A stretch of 64,000 nucleotides of DNA from an uncultured Sulfurovum sp. (GCA_902727855.1 CACVAS010000047.1:62001-126000), one strand, 5' to 3'; shown: positions 17,658 to 26,758, numbered from the stretch's first letter. Numbers and translations: made by a program. The notes: generated by a model from the sequence alone, not told the origin.

Positions 17658-18143
17658 CTAATTATTACTAGCATAGATTGATTTTTTGATTTCATCAACC
17701 TGATAGTTTCGTTTAGCCTGTACCCAAACTATGGGAATTTCGGTACTTTTCATTACCTTCTCAACCAAAACATCTCTCTTTTTCCTATCAGCCCTATTGT
17801 GACTACTATCATTAAGTTCTATACATACTACAGGCAAGAATGTTTTTTTATCTACAAGTAAAAAATCAATATGTTTAGATGATGTACGCCAAAAATTTTG
17901 ATTATATTGTTTTTTGGAAAGTCCTTTTTTCGGTTTCACTATATCTGCTATACGTACTTTTGGAAAGATTATATGATTTTTTTCATCTATTGCTTGTATC
18001 AGATAGTGATAAAATTTTGTCTCAGCCTTAGTAAGTAAGAATCGTTTTTCATATTCAAAAGTCTCTTTATTCTCAATTTTGTTTCCAATAATTGCTAACA
18101 AAGCAAGAATTAGAAAAACACCCATAATTAAAGTTATATCCAT
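17658..18143 (-). CDS. Membrane-anchored DUF2726 protein
   Basis: 161 residues. Residues ~3-20 form a transmembrane helix; the rest matches DUF2726: FLLTKAETKFYHYL, then KHIDFLLVDKKTFLPVVCIE, NDSSHNRADRKKRD and IPIVWV. DUF2726 resembles nuclease-fold (Vsr/PD-(D/E)XK-like) domains with the D...E.ND..H spacing. Substrate unknown. Confidence 0.75.
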   Translation of the reverse strand: MDITLIMGVFLILALLAIIGNKIENKETFEYEKRFLLTKAETKFYHYLIQAIDEKNHIIFPKVRIADIVKPKKGLSKKQYNQNFWRTSSKHIDFLLVDKKTFLPVVCIELNDSSHNRADRKKRDVLVEKVMKSTEIPIVWVQAKRNYQVDEIKKSIYASNN

Positions 18144-18246
18144 TTTTTACCTTTTTTATCATAACTCTTTCTAGGACCTACTTTTTACATCATTTTATTT
18201 CTAGAATTGTATAGTAAGTCTACCTAATTTTATGCGGTATTTTCAT

Positions 18247-18331
18247 ACTTGTACCGTATTTTTCAACATTTATTAGAATCTAGCCTAAACGCTGTTAATC
18301 TTCTCTATATTATGATACAATATATTATATT
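18247..18331 (+). promoter_or_regulatory. Promoter module for the 18349 operon
   Basis: Box ACTTGTACCGTATT at 18247-18260; -10 variant TACAAT at 18316; gap 55 bp. Confidence 0.65.
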
Positions 18332-18348
18332 TAAATAAAGGATTTAAC

Positions 18349-18741
18349 GTGAAAAACGTATTATTTTTAAGAATCAAAGACACAAGCAATATAGGTGAAT
18401 GTGATTTAAAGGTCATTGATGCCATAGAAAAAGAACATCAAATATCTCTCAAAGAATATACCCTTAGTCTTTCAGCAGAACATAGAGATGATAATTCAGA
18501 GGTATATCTTATCTTCGCAAATGACACATATTTACAAGAAGTTTATCATAAGGTAGACTTTAATGATGTACAAAAAAGAAGATTACGTGGTGAAGAGTTT
18601 GGTGTGGATGAGGAAATAGAAGTATTTTATCAAGAGCTTGTTTTAAGTCTAAAAGATGAGATGGCTGATGCTTTTCTAACCAACCCTAGATGGTTCAGTA
18701 CGTTAGTTTCAAAAATTGAATTACTTTCTCATGAGATTTAA
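18349..18741 (+). CDS. Hypothetical acidic protein
   Basis: 130 residues from GTG, preceded by AAAGGA. Not recognised; rich in Glu and Asp with a helical centre (EEIEVFYQELVLSLKDEM). First gene of a module-driven group of three. Confidence 0.55.
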   Translation: MKNVLFLRIKDTSNIGECDLKVIDAIEKEHQISLKEYTLSLSAEHRDDNSEVYLIFANDTYLQEVYHKVDFNDVQKRRLRGEEFGVDEEIEVFYQELVLSLKDEMADAFLTNPRWFSTLVSKIELLSHEI

Positions 18742-18753
18742 TAAGGAGTTAAA

Positions 18754-19002
18754 ATGTTAAGTTTATGTTATTCACCGCACCTCACCCCACTACTTAATTC
18801 TAAAGACATATCATCGATAAACAGCTATCTTGATATACAAGCAGGGAGAGGGGTATTGATTGCAGATAAACATTTTGCAATACGTAAATCAAATGGTCTA
18901 ACCTCATTTGAAAGGATTGATATTTATGTAGCACCTAATGGGCTTATCTTTCTTTCTTCTTTTGTTAAGTCTGATACCCAGGCTAGGAGTATTTTATCTT
19001 GA
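18754..19002 (+). CDS. Hypothetical protein
   Basis: 82 residues, ATG after AAGGAG, 12 bp from the previous gene. Not recognised; mixed strand/helix with no membrane segment. Confidence 0.5.
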   Translation: MLSLCYSPHLTPLLNSKDISSINSYLDIQAGRGVLIADKHFAIRKSNGLTSFERIDIYVAPNGLIFLSSFVKSDTQARSILS

Positions 19003-19080
19003 TAAATAATGACTACCTTATGAGCTTATTTTTTAATATCAGACACTTTTTATATGCTATACTTTTATTAAAAGACAATC

Positions 19081-19731
19081 ATGCTTAAGAAAAAAGAATC
19101 TTTACCTAAATATGTTAAGAAGTCTATAGCCATTGCCTTATATCTAGACTCAGCCTTGATCGCATACAAAGAAGATATGGGAAGTATAGATGACAATAAT
19201 CTAGCAATTTTAAAAATACAAATTAAAAAAGCCCTCTCTGTAGTTAATTATAAAGTAAGTGGCGAATATTACAGTTCTCTATATGATGAAATTAGAGGGA
19301 TTTGGAAAGAACTCTCTGAGGATTCACGGGATACAGAAACAGAAGAGCTTCCTTTATTAATAGAACTTCTCTGTATGCTCATAAGTCCTGATTCTTTTAA
19401 GGTTTTTTTCGGAATGAAACCTTATAAGGGCAATATAGTTTCATTTGTAAATAAACCCTATTCTGAATTAGTATCAGAAGTTCTTTTACTTGATACAGCA
19501 TTAAATCAAGCATTTGATACAAAGTCATATACGTTGGCACTACCTAAAGAGAAAAAAAAGAGAAAAAAAACGGTTAGAAAAACAAAACCATTAACTACTC
19601 CAAAAAAGAAGAATCTAAAACAAATGTACAAAACAAAAAGTTTAAGAGAACAAGAAGAAGCAGCTAAAAGAAAATTAAGCTCAATTATTGAAGCAGCAAA
19701 GAAAAAAGCTTCTACAAATAATGATGAATAA
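19081..19731 (+). CDS. Hypothetical protein with basic C-terminal tail
   Basis: 216 residues. Helical N-terminal domain to ~155, then a Lys/Arg-rich tail (KEKKKRKKTVRKTKP) ending in a helical EEAAKRKLSSIIEAAKKK. The tail suggests nucleic-acid binding. Not recognised. Confidence 0.55.
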   Translation: MLKKKESLPKYVKKSIAIALYLDSALIAYKEDMGSIDDNNLAILKIQIKKALSVVNYKVSGEYYSSLYDEIRGIWKELSEDSRDTETEELPLLIELLCMLISPDSFKVFFGMKPYKGNIVSFVNKPYSELVSEVLLLDTALNQAFDTKSYTLALPKEKKKRKKTVRKTKPLTTPKKKNLKQMYKTKSLREQEEAAKRKLSSIIEAAKKKASTNNDE

Positions 19732-19760
19732 AGTTTACTAACACATAGGTTAGTAAACTT
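19731..19760. terminator. Hairpin after the 19081 gene
   Basis: 12-bp perfect arms AAGTTTACTAAC / GTTAGTAAACTT with a 6-base loop, starting at the stop codon. No T run follows. It contains a copy of the TAACACATAGGTTA palindrome and overlaps the next promoter box. Confidence 0.5.
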
Positions 19761-19841
19761 GTATCGTATTCTTCGTTACCTTCTAACTATATTGCTAAAA
19801 GACTATCTGTATCTATATATTATGGTATAATATGTTATATT
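19757..19841 (+). promoter_or_regulatory. Promoter module for the 19859/19912 operon
   Basis: Box ACTTGTATCGTATT at 19757-19770; TATAAT at 19826; gap 55 bp; core variant GTATAATATGTTATATT. Confidence 0.7.
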
Positions 19842-19858
19842 TAAATAAAGGAATTATT

Positions 19859-19915
19859 GTGAAATCATCACTTAAATTGTATTCAAATAGCAGAGTATCT
19901 AAGGGGTTAAAATGA
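19859..19915 (+). CDS. 18-residue leader peptide
   Basis: GTG start after AAAGGAATTATT; begins VKSSLKLYSNSRV. Its TGA overlaps the nuclease ATG (ATGA). AAGGGG, the nuclease ribosome site, lies inside it, so translation is likely coupled. Confidence 0.45.
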   Translation: MKSSLKLYSNSRVSKGLK

Positions 19916-20697
19916 AAAAAGTCTTGAGTACACTTCTTCTTGTTAGTGTCTTTTCAAATTCAGAATATGTAAATTTTTCTGAACTAAGTCAAGATATTTT
20001 TAATAAGAGTATTAATCATCTTAAGAGTAAAGTATCTTCAATCAATCAAGACAGTGGAGGTATGGCTACCAGAAAAGTAGGTAAACGCATTAAGTTTCCA
20101 ATTAACCAAAGGGTTTTATTTTCTAACAGAAATTGTGACAAGGTTATTACTGATGCACTGTATACATCTTGTTATGACTATAACTCAAAGATATCACTAA
20201 TGATGCATTATACAGTGGATGGAAATCTCTTAAGAAGCAACTATATCAAGGAAAGACCACGATTCTATGGTGACAATCAAATTAATAGAAAATATAGAGT
20301 TGAATATTCTGACTATACACACTCTAAGCATGATCGAGGACATATTCGTTCTCATGCCTCCTCTTCATGGAGTAAAAAATCTATATTAGAAACATATTCT
20401 ATGGTTAATGTATGGGGGCAACGCCCTAACCTCAACAGAATCGCTTGGTTAAAAGTTGAAAAATATGAGCGATTGATGGCTAGAAAGTTTGGGCGCATTG
20501 AGGTGCTTAATATTGCAGATATCAGTAAAGCCAATAAACGTACAGGGAAGCGTCAAGTACTCATACCTAATGGTTTCTATAAGGTCATATACAATAATAG
20601 CTTTAAGCGTTGTTTTTATTACAGTAATCACAACAACTACAGTATTACTGACAAGATGAAATCTCATATCGTTTCTTGCGATAGGATATACTATTAA
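19912..20697 (+). CDS. Exported DNA/RNA non-specific endonuclease (DRGH type)
   Basis: 261 residues. Signal peptide ~1-16 (MKKVLSTLLLVSVFSNS). Catalytic DRGH at 141-144 and the metal-ligand Asn166 in MVNVWGQRPNLNRIAWLKVE are the signature of the NUC family, which cuts DNA and RNA with a His general base and one Mg ion. Probably periplasmic or secreted. Campylobacter jejuni elements carry similar dns nucleases that block natural transformation; the same role is inferred here. Related to 24058..24999 but without Ca-binding repeats. Confidence 0.8.
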   Translation: MKKVLSTLLLVSVFSNSEYVNFSELSQDIFNKSINHLKSKVSSINQDSGGMATRKVGKRIKFPINQRVLFSNRNCDKVITDALYTSCYDYNSKISLMMHYTVDGNLLRSNYIKERPRFYGDNQINRKYRVEYSDYTHSKHDRGHIRSHASSSWSKKSILETYSMVNVWGQRPNLNRIAWLKVEKYERLMARKFGRIEVLNIADISKANKRTGKRQVLIPNGFYKVIYNNSFKRCFYYSNHNNYSITDKMKSHIVSCDRIYY

Positions 20698-20792
20698 TGT
20701 TTTTCAAATTGAAAACATGTCATTTTGAAAGCTTTTTAACATTTAGCTAATTTTTTTGCTAGAATAAAACATATAAAATAAAAGGATTTACA

Positions 20793-21050
20793 ATGTTCAA
20801 TAAGATTTTTAGGGTAGCTATCGTCATGACCATGCTTCTGATAATTGGGATAGGTGTAATAGAAATTACAAAATATAAATATGTTGCAATGGATATACTT
20901 TATCCATTGTTTGAAGCAGAAACAATTCTGGGAAAAATGCAAGTAACAGCAATGTATTATATTGCATCATTTCTTATGCTTGGTCTGTTCGTGATGGGAA
21001 TCGGATCTTTACTTGATTCCTTTTATAAAAATAAAAAAGGTTCTTTATGA
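20793..21050 (+). CDS. Small two-helix membrane protein
   Basis: 85 residues, helices at ~8-25 and ~52-74. A TATAAT-less, AT-rich upstream region with AAAAGGA ribosome site. Overlaps the next gene by 4 bp. Unknown function. Confidence 0.55.
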   Translation: MFNKIFRVAIVMTMLLIIGIGVIEITKYKYVAMDILYPLFEAETILGKMQVTAMYYIASFLMLGLFVMGIGSLLDSFYKNKKGSL

Positions 21051-21535
21051 AAATATTAAAAAATGAGAGCGAGGGATATGGCCTACTTATCTTGCTCTAT
21101 CTTTTGTCTTTAACGGTATTCCTTTCACCATTACTTGTTGGGGTTACTTTGCTTCTGTGGAATGCTTATAAAAAGAAAGATTGGAATACAGATGATGAAA
21201 GAAGGGTGCTTATTAAAAATTTAGTTGCGTATAGCTTTGTGACCATAATTTGTGTTATTTTTGTTTTAGCTGTACTCTATGATATGCTTTTGCCTAGTTA
21301 CTTACTTGAAGAGAACATTGCTTCAGCTACATCAATGGAACTATCTGTGGGAGTATTTTTAAAGGTTTTTCCTTTTTTCGGATTGGTTTTGGTTTTTATT
21401 TTTATATATTACTCAAGAGACCTTTACTTAAAATCTGAATTTCATCGTTATGTTAGAGATGCTTATGGTATAGAAGAAATTACAAATGAGACTTACGAAG
21501 TGTCACTAGATAATGCAAATAAAGAACAAGGATAA
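21047..21535 (+). CDS. Three-helix membrane protein
   Basis: 162 residues with hydrophobic segments ~10-37, ~59-82 and ~102-124 and a charged C-terminus. ATGA overlap with the preceding gene means coupled expression. Possibly a two-subunit membrane complex; function unknown. Confidence 0.6.
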   Translation: MKILKNESEGYGLLILLYLLSLTVFLSPLLVGVTLLLWNAYKKKDWNTDDERRVLIKNLVAYSFVTIICVIFVLAVLYDMLLPSYLLEENIASATSMELSVGVFLKVFPFFGLVLVFIFIYYSRDLYLKSEFHRYVRDAYGIEEITNETYEVSLDNANKEQG

Positions 21536-21556
21536 AATAGTTTTATTTTATCCTTG
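21527..21556. terminator. Bidirectional terminator hairpin
   Basis: 13-bp perfect stem CAAGGATAAAATA / TATTTTATCCTTG with loop GTTT between convergent genes. The A and T runs are inside the stem, as expected for a two-way terminator. Confidence 0.75.
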
Positions 21557-21568
21557 GTGGTCCTACAC

Positions 21569-23305
21569 CTATTTGGTGTTAAGTGTACCTATGTATCTAC
21601 ATTTTCCTTTATCTATAGAGGTGAAATAATTACTACCACTTTTGTTAATATTATTGCCTGCATAGTAACCCCACCATTCTATTTCTGCACTGCTTTTCAT
21701 TGATGATTCTGTAGCGGACCAATTGTCGAAGTAGCATGCAAGTAAATTATAGGTACCTGGTCTTTGAACTTGTTGTACATCAACGGTAATTCTTTCTTCT
21801 CCTGTACCACTCCATTGTTGGTTTCCATTTCCTCCCCATGAATCATAATCAAGTGCTGCTCCCCAATTGGTTAGATGCTTACTCCAATAAACGATACCTG
21901 TTGAATTTTTTATATCATTCATGTTTGTAATATAGTTGTTGTCATCATATTCTAATGAAACGCTAGAATCACTATATGGATTAAACATATACAAATCTAT
22001 GTCTGTATATTTTTGAGACCATTTTGTATAGATATTAATACCACTCTTTTTACCTAATGCATACGTATACGCTTTATCAAGGATAACGTCTGCAATAGAT
22101 TCTTTTACTTCACCATCTATTAGGTAATAAGATTCTAATATTCCTGCATTGTATGCAGCATCAATATATTGTTTATACTCTGCTTCTACAGAATAAGGGC
22201 TACTATCATAATTTGGATTGTCTAAGGGGATAGGTATTGCACGTACTAGCATTTTTATAAAATCTTTCATTAAAACTTTTTCTGAAGGATAAAACTTAGT
22301 TCCTTGGTTTATAACAATCCCTCTGTTGTACGCAGTTGCCACAGTACTTTTATAAATAGAGTGTTCATATAAATCCGTAGGGGCTGTTATCTTTTCTCCG
22401 AAGATATAATTATTAAATCCATTATGTGTTTTAGGAATATTAAGTTTATTCAAAATTTTACTTAACCCCTCTGCCCTATTTATGGTTCTTCCTTCAACTG
22501 GAAAAGATTGATAGGTATCTAGGGTTAATATTTCACTAAGAACCCTAAAATTACCATAGTCAATATCGTTTTCTTTTACAGATGCGAATCTCCTAAAATC
22601 TTTATTGGTTACACATCTTGCATCTGTGAGTGAGAATGTGGTTCTACCTGCGTAAGGCTCATCATATGACCAACACCCCAAATATTGAAATCCAATAAAA
22701 TCGTAAGAGTCTCTAAGGTATAAACCTACTTTTTTAATCAAAACCATATCTTTATTTATATGACCACTGGCTACAAATCTTAATGTGCCTTCTCCTATAG
22801 AAGCTGTCCATGCATTTAGACTTGTTGAGTCACCTATGCGGATTTCATTAAAATAATGAGCTTTTTTCATTTCACTCTCTAAATCCTTCCATCCTGTACC
22901 CAGAAGTGACATCTCTGTTGATATATGATCAAAGGATGCCCCTTCATTACTTTTTAGGTCATCGAAGTTTTTTGCTAACTCCTTTATGATCTGTAGTTGC
23001 ATATTTTCTGTAATAAGAGTATTGTTTGCAGCTTTTGTTTCTATTTCAGTAACGATATCATCAAAAGTAGTATCCATGTCACGAAGATCTTGAAAATCAA
23101 CGATGTAATTATCGTGTGTACCTTCAAACCAATGTTCCATTAAATTTGAACCAAAATCCCAACCTTTATCATCCATGATTTGAGATATATTATCTACTGA
23201 TACGTTACATTGCACATCTTTTAGTGTATCTTCATCAATACAAGTGTCAGAAAAAACATAGCTTGTAAGTAGTGTGAGCGAAATCATTGTCTTAATGAGT
23301 GACAT
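21569..23305 (-). CDS. Large secreted protein with SLH-like and DUF2135-like regions
   Basis: 578 residues. Signal peptide MSLIKTMISLTLLTSYVFS. Residues ~300-420 hold two SLH-like segments (STVATAYNRGIVINQGTKFY, AAYNAGILESYYL). The C-terminal ~150 residues have the DUF2135/YfaP pattern: TDIDLYMFNP, a GAALDYDSWGGNG turn and a final beta domain. Probably an exported surface or adhesion protein. It has its own upstream region without a promoter module. Confidence 0.6.
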   Translation of the reverse strand: MSLIKTMISLTLLTSYVFSDTCIDEDTLKDVQCNVSVDNISQIMDDKGWDFGSNLMEHWFEGTHDNYIVDFQDLRDMDTTFDDIVTEIETKAANNTLITENMQLQIIKELAKNFDDLKSNEGASFDHISTEMSLLGTGWKDLESEMKKAHYFNEIRIGDSTSLNAWTASIGEGTLRFVASGHINKDMVLIKKVGLYLRDSYDFIGFQYLGCWSYDEPYAGRTTFSLTDARCVTNKDFRRFASVKENDIDYGNFRVLSEILTLDTYQSFPVEGRTINRAEGLSKILNKLNIPKTHNGFNNYIFGEKITAPTDLYEHSIYKSTVATAYNRGIVINQGTKFYPSEKVLMKDFIKMLVRAIPIPLDNPNYDSSPYSVEAEYKQYIDAAYNAGILESYYLIDGEVKESIADVILDKAYTYALGKKSGINIYTKWSQKYTDIDLYMFNPYSDSSVSLEYDDNNYITNMNDIKNSTGIVYWSKHLTNWGAALDYDSWGGNGNQQWSGTGEERITVDVQQVQRPGTYNLLACYFDNWSATESSMKSSAEIEWWGYYAGNNINKSGSNYFTSIDKGKCRYIGTLNTK

Positions 23306-23366
23306 TTTAATCCTTTAGTTATTTATATTGGAAGTATACCGTAAGTGTTGTTTGTACGGATTTTTC

Positions 23367-23451
23367 ACTCGTATCCTATTTATTTTAGGTTTTAAAATAC
23401 TCTTTAAAAATATCTAATTCAATCCTTTATTATAATATAATATATTATATT
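23367..23451 (+). promoter_or_regulatory. Promoter module for the 23468/23511 genes
   Basis: Weak box ACTCGTATCCTATT at 23367-23380; TATAAT at 23436; gap 55 bp. Confidence 0.6.
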
Positions 23452-23467
23452 TAATAAAGGACTTAAT

Positions 23468-23509
23468 ATGGATGCTTTCAATCATACTATTATGGTACAG
23501 GTAGTCTAA
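23468..23509 (+). CDS. 13-residue leader peptide
   Basis: ATG after AAAGGACTTAAT reads MDAFNHTIMVQVV and stops one base before the ATG at 23511. That gene has no other clear ribosome site, so it probably depends on re-initiation. Confidence 0.4.
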   Translation: MDAFNHTIMVQVV

Positions 23510-23510
23510 G

Positions 23511-24053
23511 ATGAGATCTAATATAACTCCCAATGATCTCAAATTACTTGCGAAAAAAAGAGGTGTTTCTAAAATTGATTCACTTTCTGCAAAGGAATAT
23601 AGGGAGATTTTATTAAGTAAGCAGACAAGAGGCGATAGTGATGGCTTTTATTTTGAATATAGTATCAATGAGAACAAGGAGGGATATTTTATATCATTGC
23701 TTGGTCGTCACTATAGCAATAATTCTATTAACTCTTTTTCTTTTAAGAGAAAGTTGGCATACAAGAAAGCTATTCATGATGCTGCTAGAATATTTTCATT
23801 AAAACACCGTTCTTTTTTCAAAGGCATACGGCCATCAACCTCAGCCGAGGTATATTACGTTTTTTATAATCCTAAATCCAGAGACAGTGATGCCAACTCA
23901 ATGACGATTAAATATATACAAGACACATTGGTTGCATTAAGACTTATTGAGGATGATAACCGTAAGGTGTTAAAACGTGTAGTTCCTAAAAACATTGATA
24001 CAGAAGTACTATCTAAGAGTTACAAATCAGAGTGTTTTTTAACGTTAAAATAA
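23511..24053 (+). CDS. Hypothetical basic protein
   Basis: 180 residues, rich in Lys and Arg. The N-terminus (ITPNDLKLLAKKRGVSKID) looks like a short helical DNA-binding segment. No known family recognised. Ends 4 bp before the convergent nuclease gene. Confidence 0.55.
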   Translation: MRSNITPNDLKLLAKKRGVSKIDSLSAKEYREILLSKQTRGDSDGFYFEYSINENKEGYFISLLGRHYSNNSINSFSFKRKLAYKKAIHDAARIFSLKHRSFFKGIRPSTSAEVYYVFYNPKSRDSDANSMTIKYIQDTLVALRLIEDDNRKVLKRVVPKNIDTEVLSKSYKSECFLTLK

Positions 24054-24057
24054 AACC

Positions 24058-24999
24058 TTAGTTGTATGGAACTATCACAAAAATATCTCCCATCAGAATA
24101 GGTGCATACTTTTTATTTTCGGAAGAAGTTTTTACATCTGATGAATCAAGAGGGTTTGTTCCATCTTCTATTTCATCAGTATCTGAAACACCATCATTGT
24201 CATCATCTGTATCAGCATTGTTGCCGATTCCATCACCATCAGTATCTATATATTCATTAGAATTAAATGGTAACGCATCATTGACATCTATTACACCATC
24301 ATTGTCATCATCTGTATCAATACTATCTATGTATCCATCACTATCTGTATCTGTAAAGTCGCAGACTATTTCATGCTCTCCTAGATCATCAAGTTTTGTT
24401 GAAATATTGTTGTCATTTTTATAGTATAGACATTTTGTATAATTTTGATCGTCACTGTAGAGTACTTTACAATAAGCAAGAGGTACTGCGATTTGATTGT
24501 CACCTATACGTTCTGGATTAGCACTATACATCACAACATTAACAACATTTACTGTACCTCGTTGCACAGCAACAAACCTTTCATACCGTTCTGCTTTTAC
24601 CCAGGTATATCTATTAACGTTAGGAGCTTGTGGAATAATATTGGCTAAAGTATATACTGCATCAAGGCTTTCTTGACTCCAATTCCAACTCCCGTGTGAG
24701 GCTAAATGTCCTCTGTCATAGCCAGAGTTTGTATAATCATAATATGAAGCTCTATATTCACTTGGTACACTAGACTCAATACTAAGGTATGGACGTTCTT
24801 CTATATTGAGTTCATTTACCAAGTCACCATCTAAGGTATATGATACGGCTTTAGGAGATTTTAGGGTATAGTCATAGCAAATATTAATAAATCCATTATT
24901 TATTGTTTGATCACAATCTGTATCATTTATGAACTCACTTAGTGTGATTGAGAATAATGGAACAGTAAAAATGAAAATTGCCAAGATTTTTTTATACAC
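24058..24999 (-). CDS. Exported DRGH endonuclease with thrombospondin type 3 Ca-binding repeats
   Basis: 313 residues. Signal peptide ~1-18. NUC domain ~30-215 with DRGH 95-98 and Asn120 in LANIIPQAPNVNRYTW. Residues ~216-290 are TSP3-type repeats (DTDSDGYIDSIDTDDDND, DTDGDGIGNNADTDDDND), Ca-binding linkers typical of secreted proteins. The tail APILMGDIFVIVP is shared with the protein at 59516. It lacks a promoter module. It probably degrades extracellular or periplasmic nucleic acid. Confidence 0.85.
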   Translation of the reverse strand: MYKKILAIFIFTVPLFSITLSEFINDTDCDQTINNGFINICYDYTLKSPKAVSYTLDGDLVNELNIEERPYLSIESSVPSEYRASYYDYTNSGYDRGHLASHGSWNWSQESLDAVYTLANIIPQAPNVNRYTWVKAERYERFVAVQRGTVNVVNVVMYSANPERIGDNQIAVPLAYCKVLYSDDQNYTKCLYYKNDNNISTKLDDLGEHEIVCDFTDTDSDGYIDSIDTDDDNDGVIDVNDALPFNSNEYIDTDGDGIGNNADTDDDNDGVSDTDEIEDGTNPLDSSDVKTSSENKKYAPILMGDIFVIVPYN

Positions 25000-25169
25000 T
25001 TTAATATCCTTTGTTTTGGGTGTTTTAATTTATTCCTCATACTATATCATATTTATAATCATGGATGAAAGTATATAAACTCTCTTTTTTGTGGAAATAT
25101 TTAATGAAAATGACAAATATTGATACGCGATAGATTTTTTAAGCTGTATGGTTTTTTTAAGAAAAATGT

Positions 25170-25216
25170 ACTTGATATAGAATACACAATATTATTATGA
25201 TACAATATGTTATATT
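25170..25216 (+). promoter_or_regulatory. Degenerate promoter module before the 25272 regulator
   Basis: Box-like ACTTGATATAGAATAC near 25170 and core GATACAATATGTTATATT with -10 TACAAT at 25201. The box spacing does not match the two classes, so control may differ. Confidence 0.45.
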
Positions 25217-25217
25217 A

Positions 25218-25279
25218 ATGCTAATACGCTTATATGATTTATGAGGAGATTAGCAAAAAAGGTTTCAGAATATGAATGA
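25218..25279 (+). CDS. Two overlapping mini-ORFs leading into the 25272 gene
   Basis: ATG 25218 (MLIRLYDL, stop 25244) overlaps ATG 25241 (MRRLAKKVSEYE, stop 25279), which overlaps the ATG at 25272. The three-step overlap suggests translational coupling or attenuation. Confidence 0.35.
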
Positions 25280-25907
25280 AAAAACAAAAACATTATGGTT
25301 AGGTGGTGCAATTCTTGCACTTTATAATAATAATATTCCCGTAAGTGCTGCTCGTATGGCAGTTCTATCTAATTTATTATTATTATCAGACACTGAAGGC
25401 AAGACGATGATTTCATATCGTAAGCTTAGTGAGATTACAGGTGTTGCATATGGGAGTATTTCTACAGCAGTTTCTGATTTTGAGAAAATAGGTGCAATTA
25501 CTAAAAAAGAACAACTATCGGAAGATGGCGTTAAACGAGGGAAAGGTAGTCTTCCTCAAGTGATAGCTTTTGTGCCTGATATCATTGAGAGTGAGTATAG
25601 TGAACAAGAATTACATTGGCTCTCTATTGCTGCATCCGTATTGGCTTCTTATGAAAAAATTGGAAGTGCCAGGATATCTTTATTGTTGTATCTTCTTAAA
25701 AATATCAATAAACTTTCTAAAGAAGTGTACTGGTTTGATGACATTGCAAAAGATTCTAAAATAGCATATGCTACTGTAGCTACAGCCATGAAAACATTAA
25801 TAACGCATGGATGTTTAAATAAGAAGAAAGATCTCTATACCCTTAAGATGAAGTGTGATGGAGATATACAAATGATTGCGTATAAATATATGTCAAAGAA
25901 GGGATAA
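25272..25907 (+). CDS. Regulator with two winged-helix domains
   Basis: 211 residues. Two similar units: ~25-100 (MISYRKLSEITGVAYGSIST, then a wing) and ~120-205 (WFDDIAKDSKIAYATVATAM). Each is a MarR/replication-protein-like winged HTH. No ligand domain. It is the best DNA-binding candidate in the window for the dispersed promoter modules and has a degenerate module of its own. Confidence 0.65.
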   Translation: MNEKTKTLWLGGAILALYNNNIPVSAARMAVLSNLLLLSDTEGKTMISYRKLSEITGVAYGSISTAVSDFEKIGAITKKEQLSEDGVKRGKGSLPQVIAFVPDIIESEYSEQELHWLSIAASVLASYEKIGSARISLLLYLLKNINKLSKEVYWFDDIAKDSKIAYATVATAMKTLITHGCLNKKKDLYTLKMKCDGDIQMIAYKYMSKKG

Positions 25908-26183
25908 ATGAGTAACCAGATAACTACAAGTTTTGTAAATGAGCTGCTAGTGGTTGATATCGAACTTGTTAATTTAGCTTTTTCACATTCGGATAAACTT
26001 GGAGTAAGTGCTTTGGGTAATTCTGTTGATTCGTTTAGAACTCTTCTTGAATCTGATGTTGGACCATTTATTAATGGAATGAACCTGGAATACAGAAGTT
26101 ATATTGTAGGGATGCTTCAGGGCATCAATGAAAAATACCTAGAAGCTTCAATGGCGTACTTAATGCTTAATATACAGCAGTAG
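25908..26183 (+). CDS. Hypothetical helical protein
   Basis: 91 residues; ATG follows the regulator stop directly (TAAATG). All-helical, no recognised motif. May be a partner of the upstream regulator. Confidence 0.55.
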   Translation: MSNQITTSFVNELLVVDIELVNLAFSHSDKLGVSALGNSVDSFRTLLESDVGPFINGMNLEYRSYIVGMLQGINEKYLEASMAYLMLNIQQ

Positions 26184-26195
26184 TGACAGAAGAAC

Positions 26196-26582
26196 CTATT
26201 TTCTTTCAGAGCTATTATTTTCTTTCATCTTTAATGCTTTTGCCTGTAGTTTTATCTCTTCAAAAGTTGGTACTGTGCATCCATGCCAAAGTTCACTGCA
26301 TTGTTTTTTCTTTTTAAAGTTCTCAAGCTGAAAAGGAGAGTATAAATATCTTTCCGTAGTGTGGCTATCACTTTCTTTTAGATAATAGTATGCGTGTACC
26401 TCATCCTTGTATATTCTCTTTTTTAAAATAAATGCAAATTCATACAGGGGGTTTTTGAAAGACTTTTTTGCACTCTCTTTATATAAGGCTAGAGCAACTG
26501 GATCATATGGAGCATCTTCCTCTAGAGCTATCACAATAATATTTTCACTCTTTCTTTGTTTTGGAGACAGTTTTATTGTCAT
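26196..26582 (-). CDS. Hypothetical basic protein
   Basis: 128 residues, Lys-rich, no membrane segment. ATG preceded by AAAAGG at a distance of about 5. Convergent with the 25908 gene. Not recognised. Confidence 0.55.
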   Translation of the reverse strand: MTIKLSPKQRKSENIIVIALEEDAPYDPVALALYKESAKKSFKNPLYEFAFILKKRIYKDEVHAYYYLKESDSHTTERYLYSPFQLENFKKKKQCSELWHGCTVPTFEEIKLQAKALKMKENNSSERK

Positions 26583-26704
26583 TTTTAGCCTTTTTGTTTA
26601 TTGTAACTAACCTTTTTATTAAAAATGGCTCTTCGTAAAATTAGTCACTTTTAACATAATGTTTGCAGAATTTTATGTTTTTTTCTAAAATAATACCATA
26701 TTCC

Positions 26705-26733
26705 TTGACACGGTACGAATATCGTACTACAAT
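26705..26733 (+). promoter_or_regulatory. Canonical sigma-70 promoter with palindromic operator
   Basis: TTGACA (26705-26710), 17-bp spacer and TACAAT (26728-26733). The spacer holds the dyad GTACGA-ATA-TCGTAC, a probable repressor site. Unlike the module promoters it has a perfect -35. Confidence 0.7.
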
Positions 26734-26758
26734 AGTGGTATAAGTTAAGAAAGAGGTT

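Noticed and set aside
24062-24424. Ser/Pro-rich ORF opposite the TSP3 region of the nuclease
   Set aside because: Antisense of Asp/Asn-rich repeats; no ribosome site.
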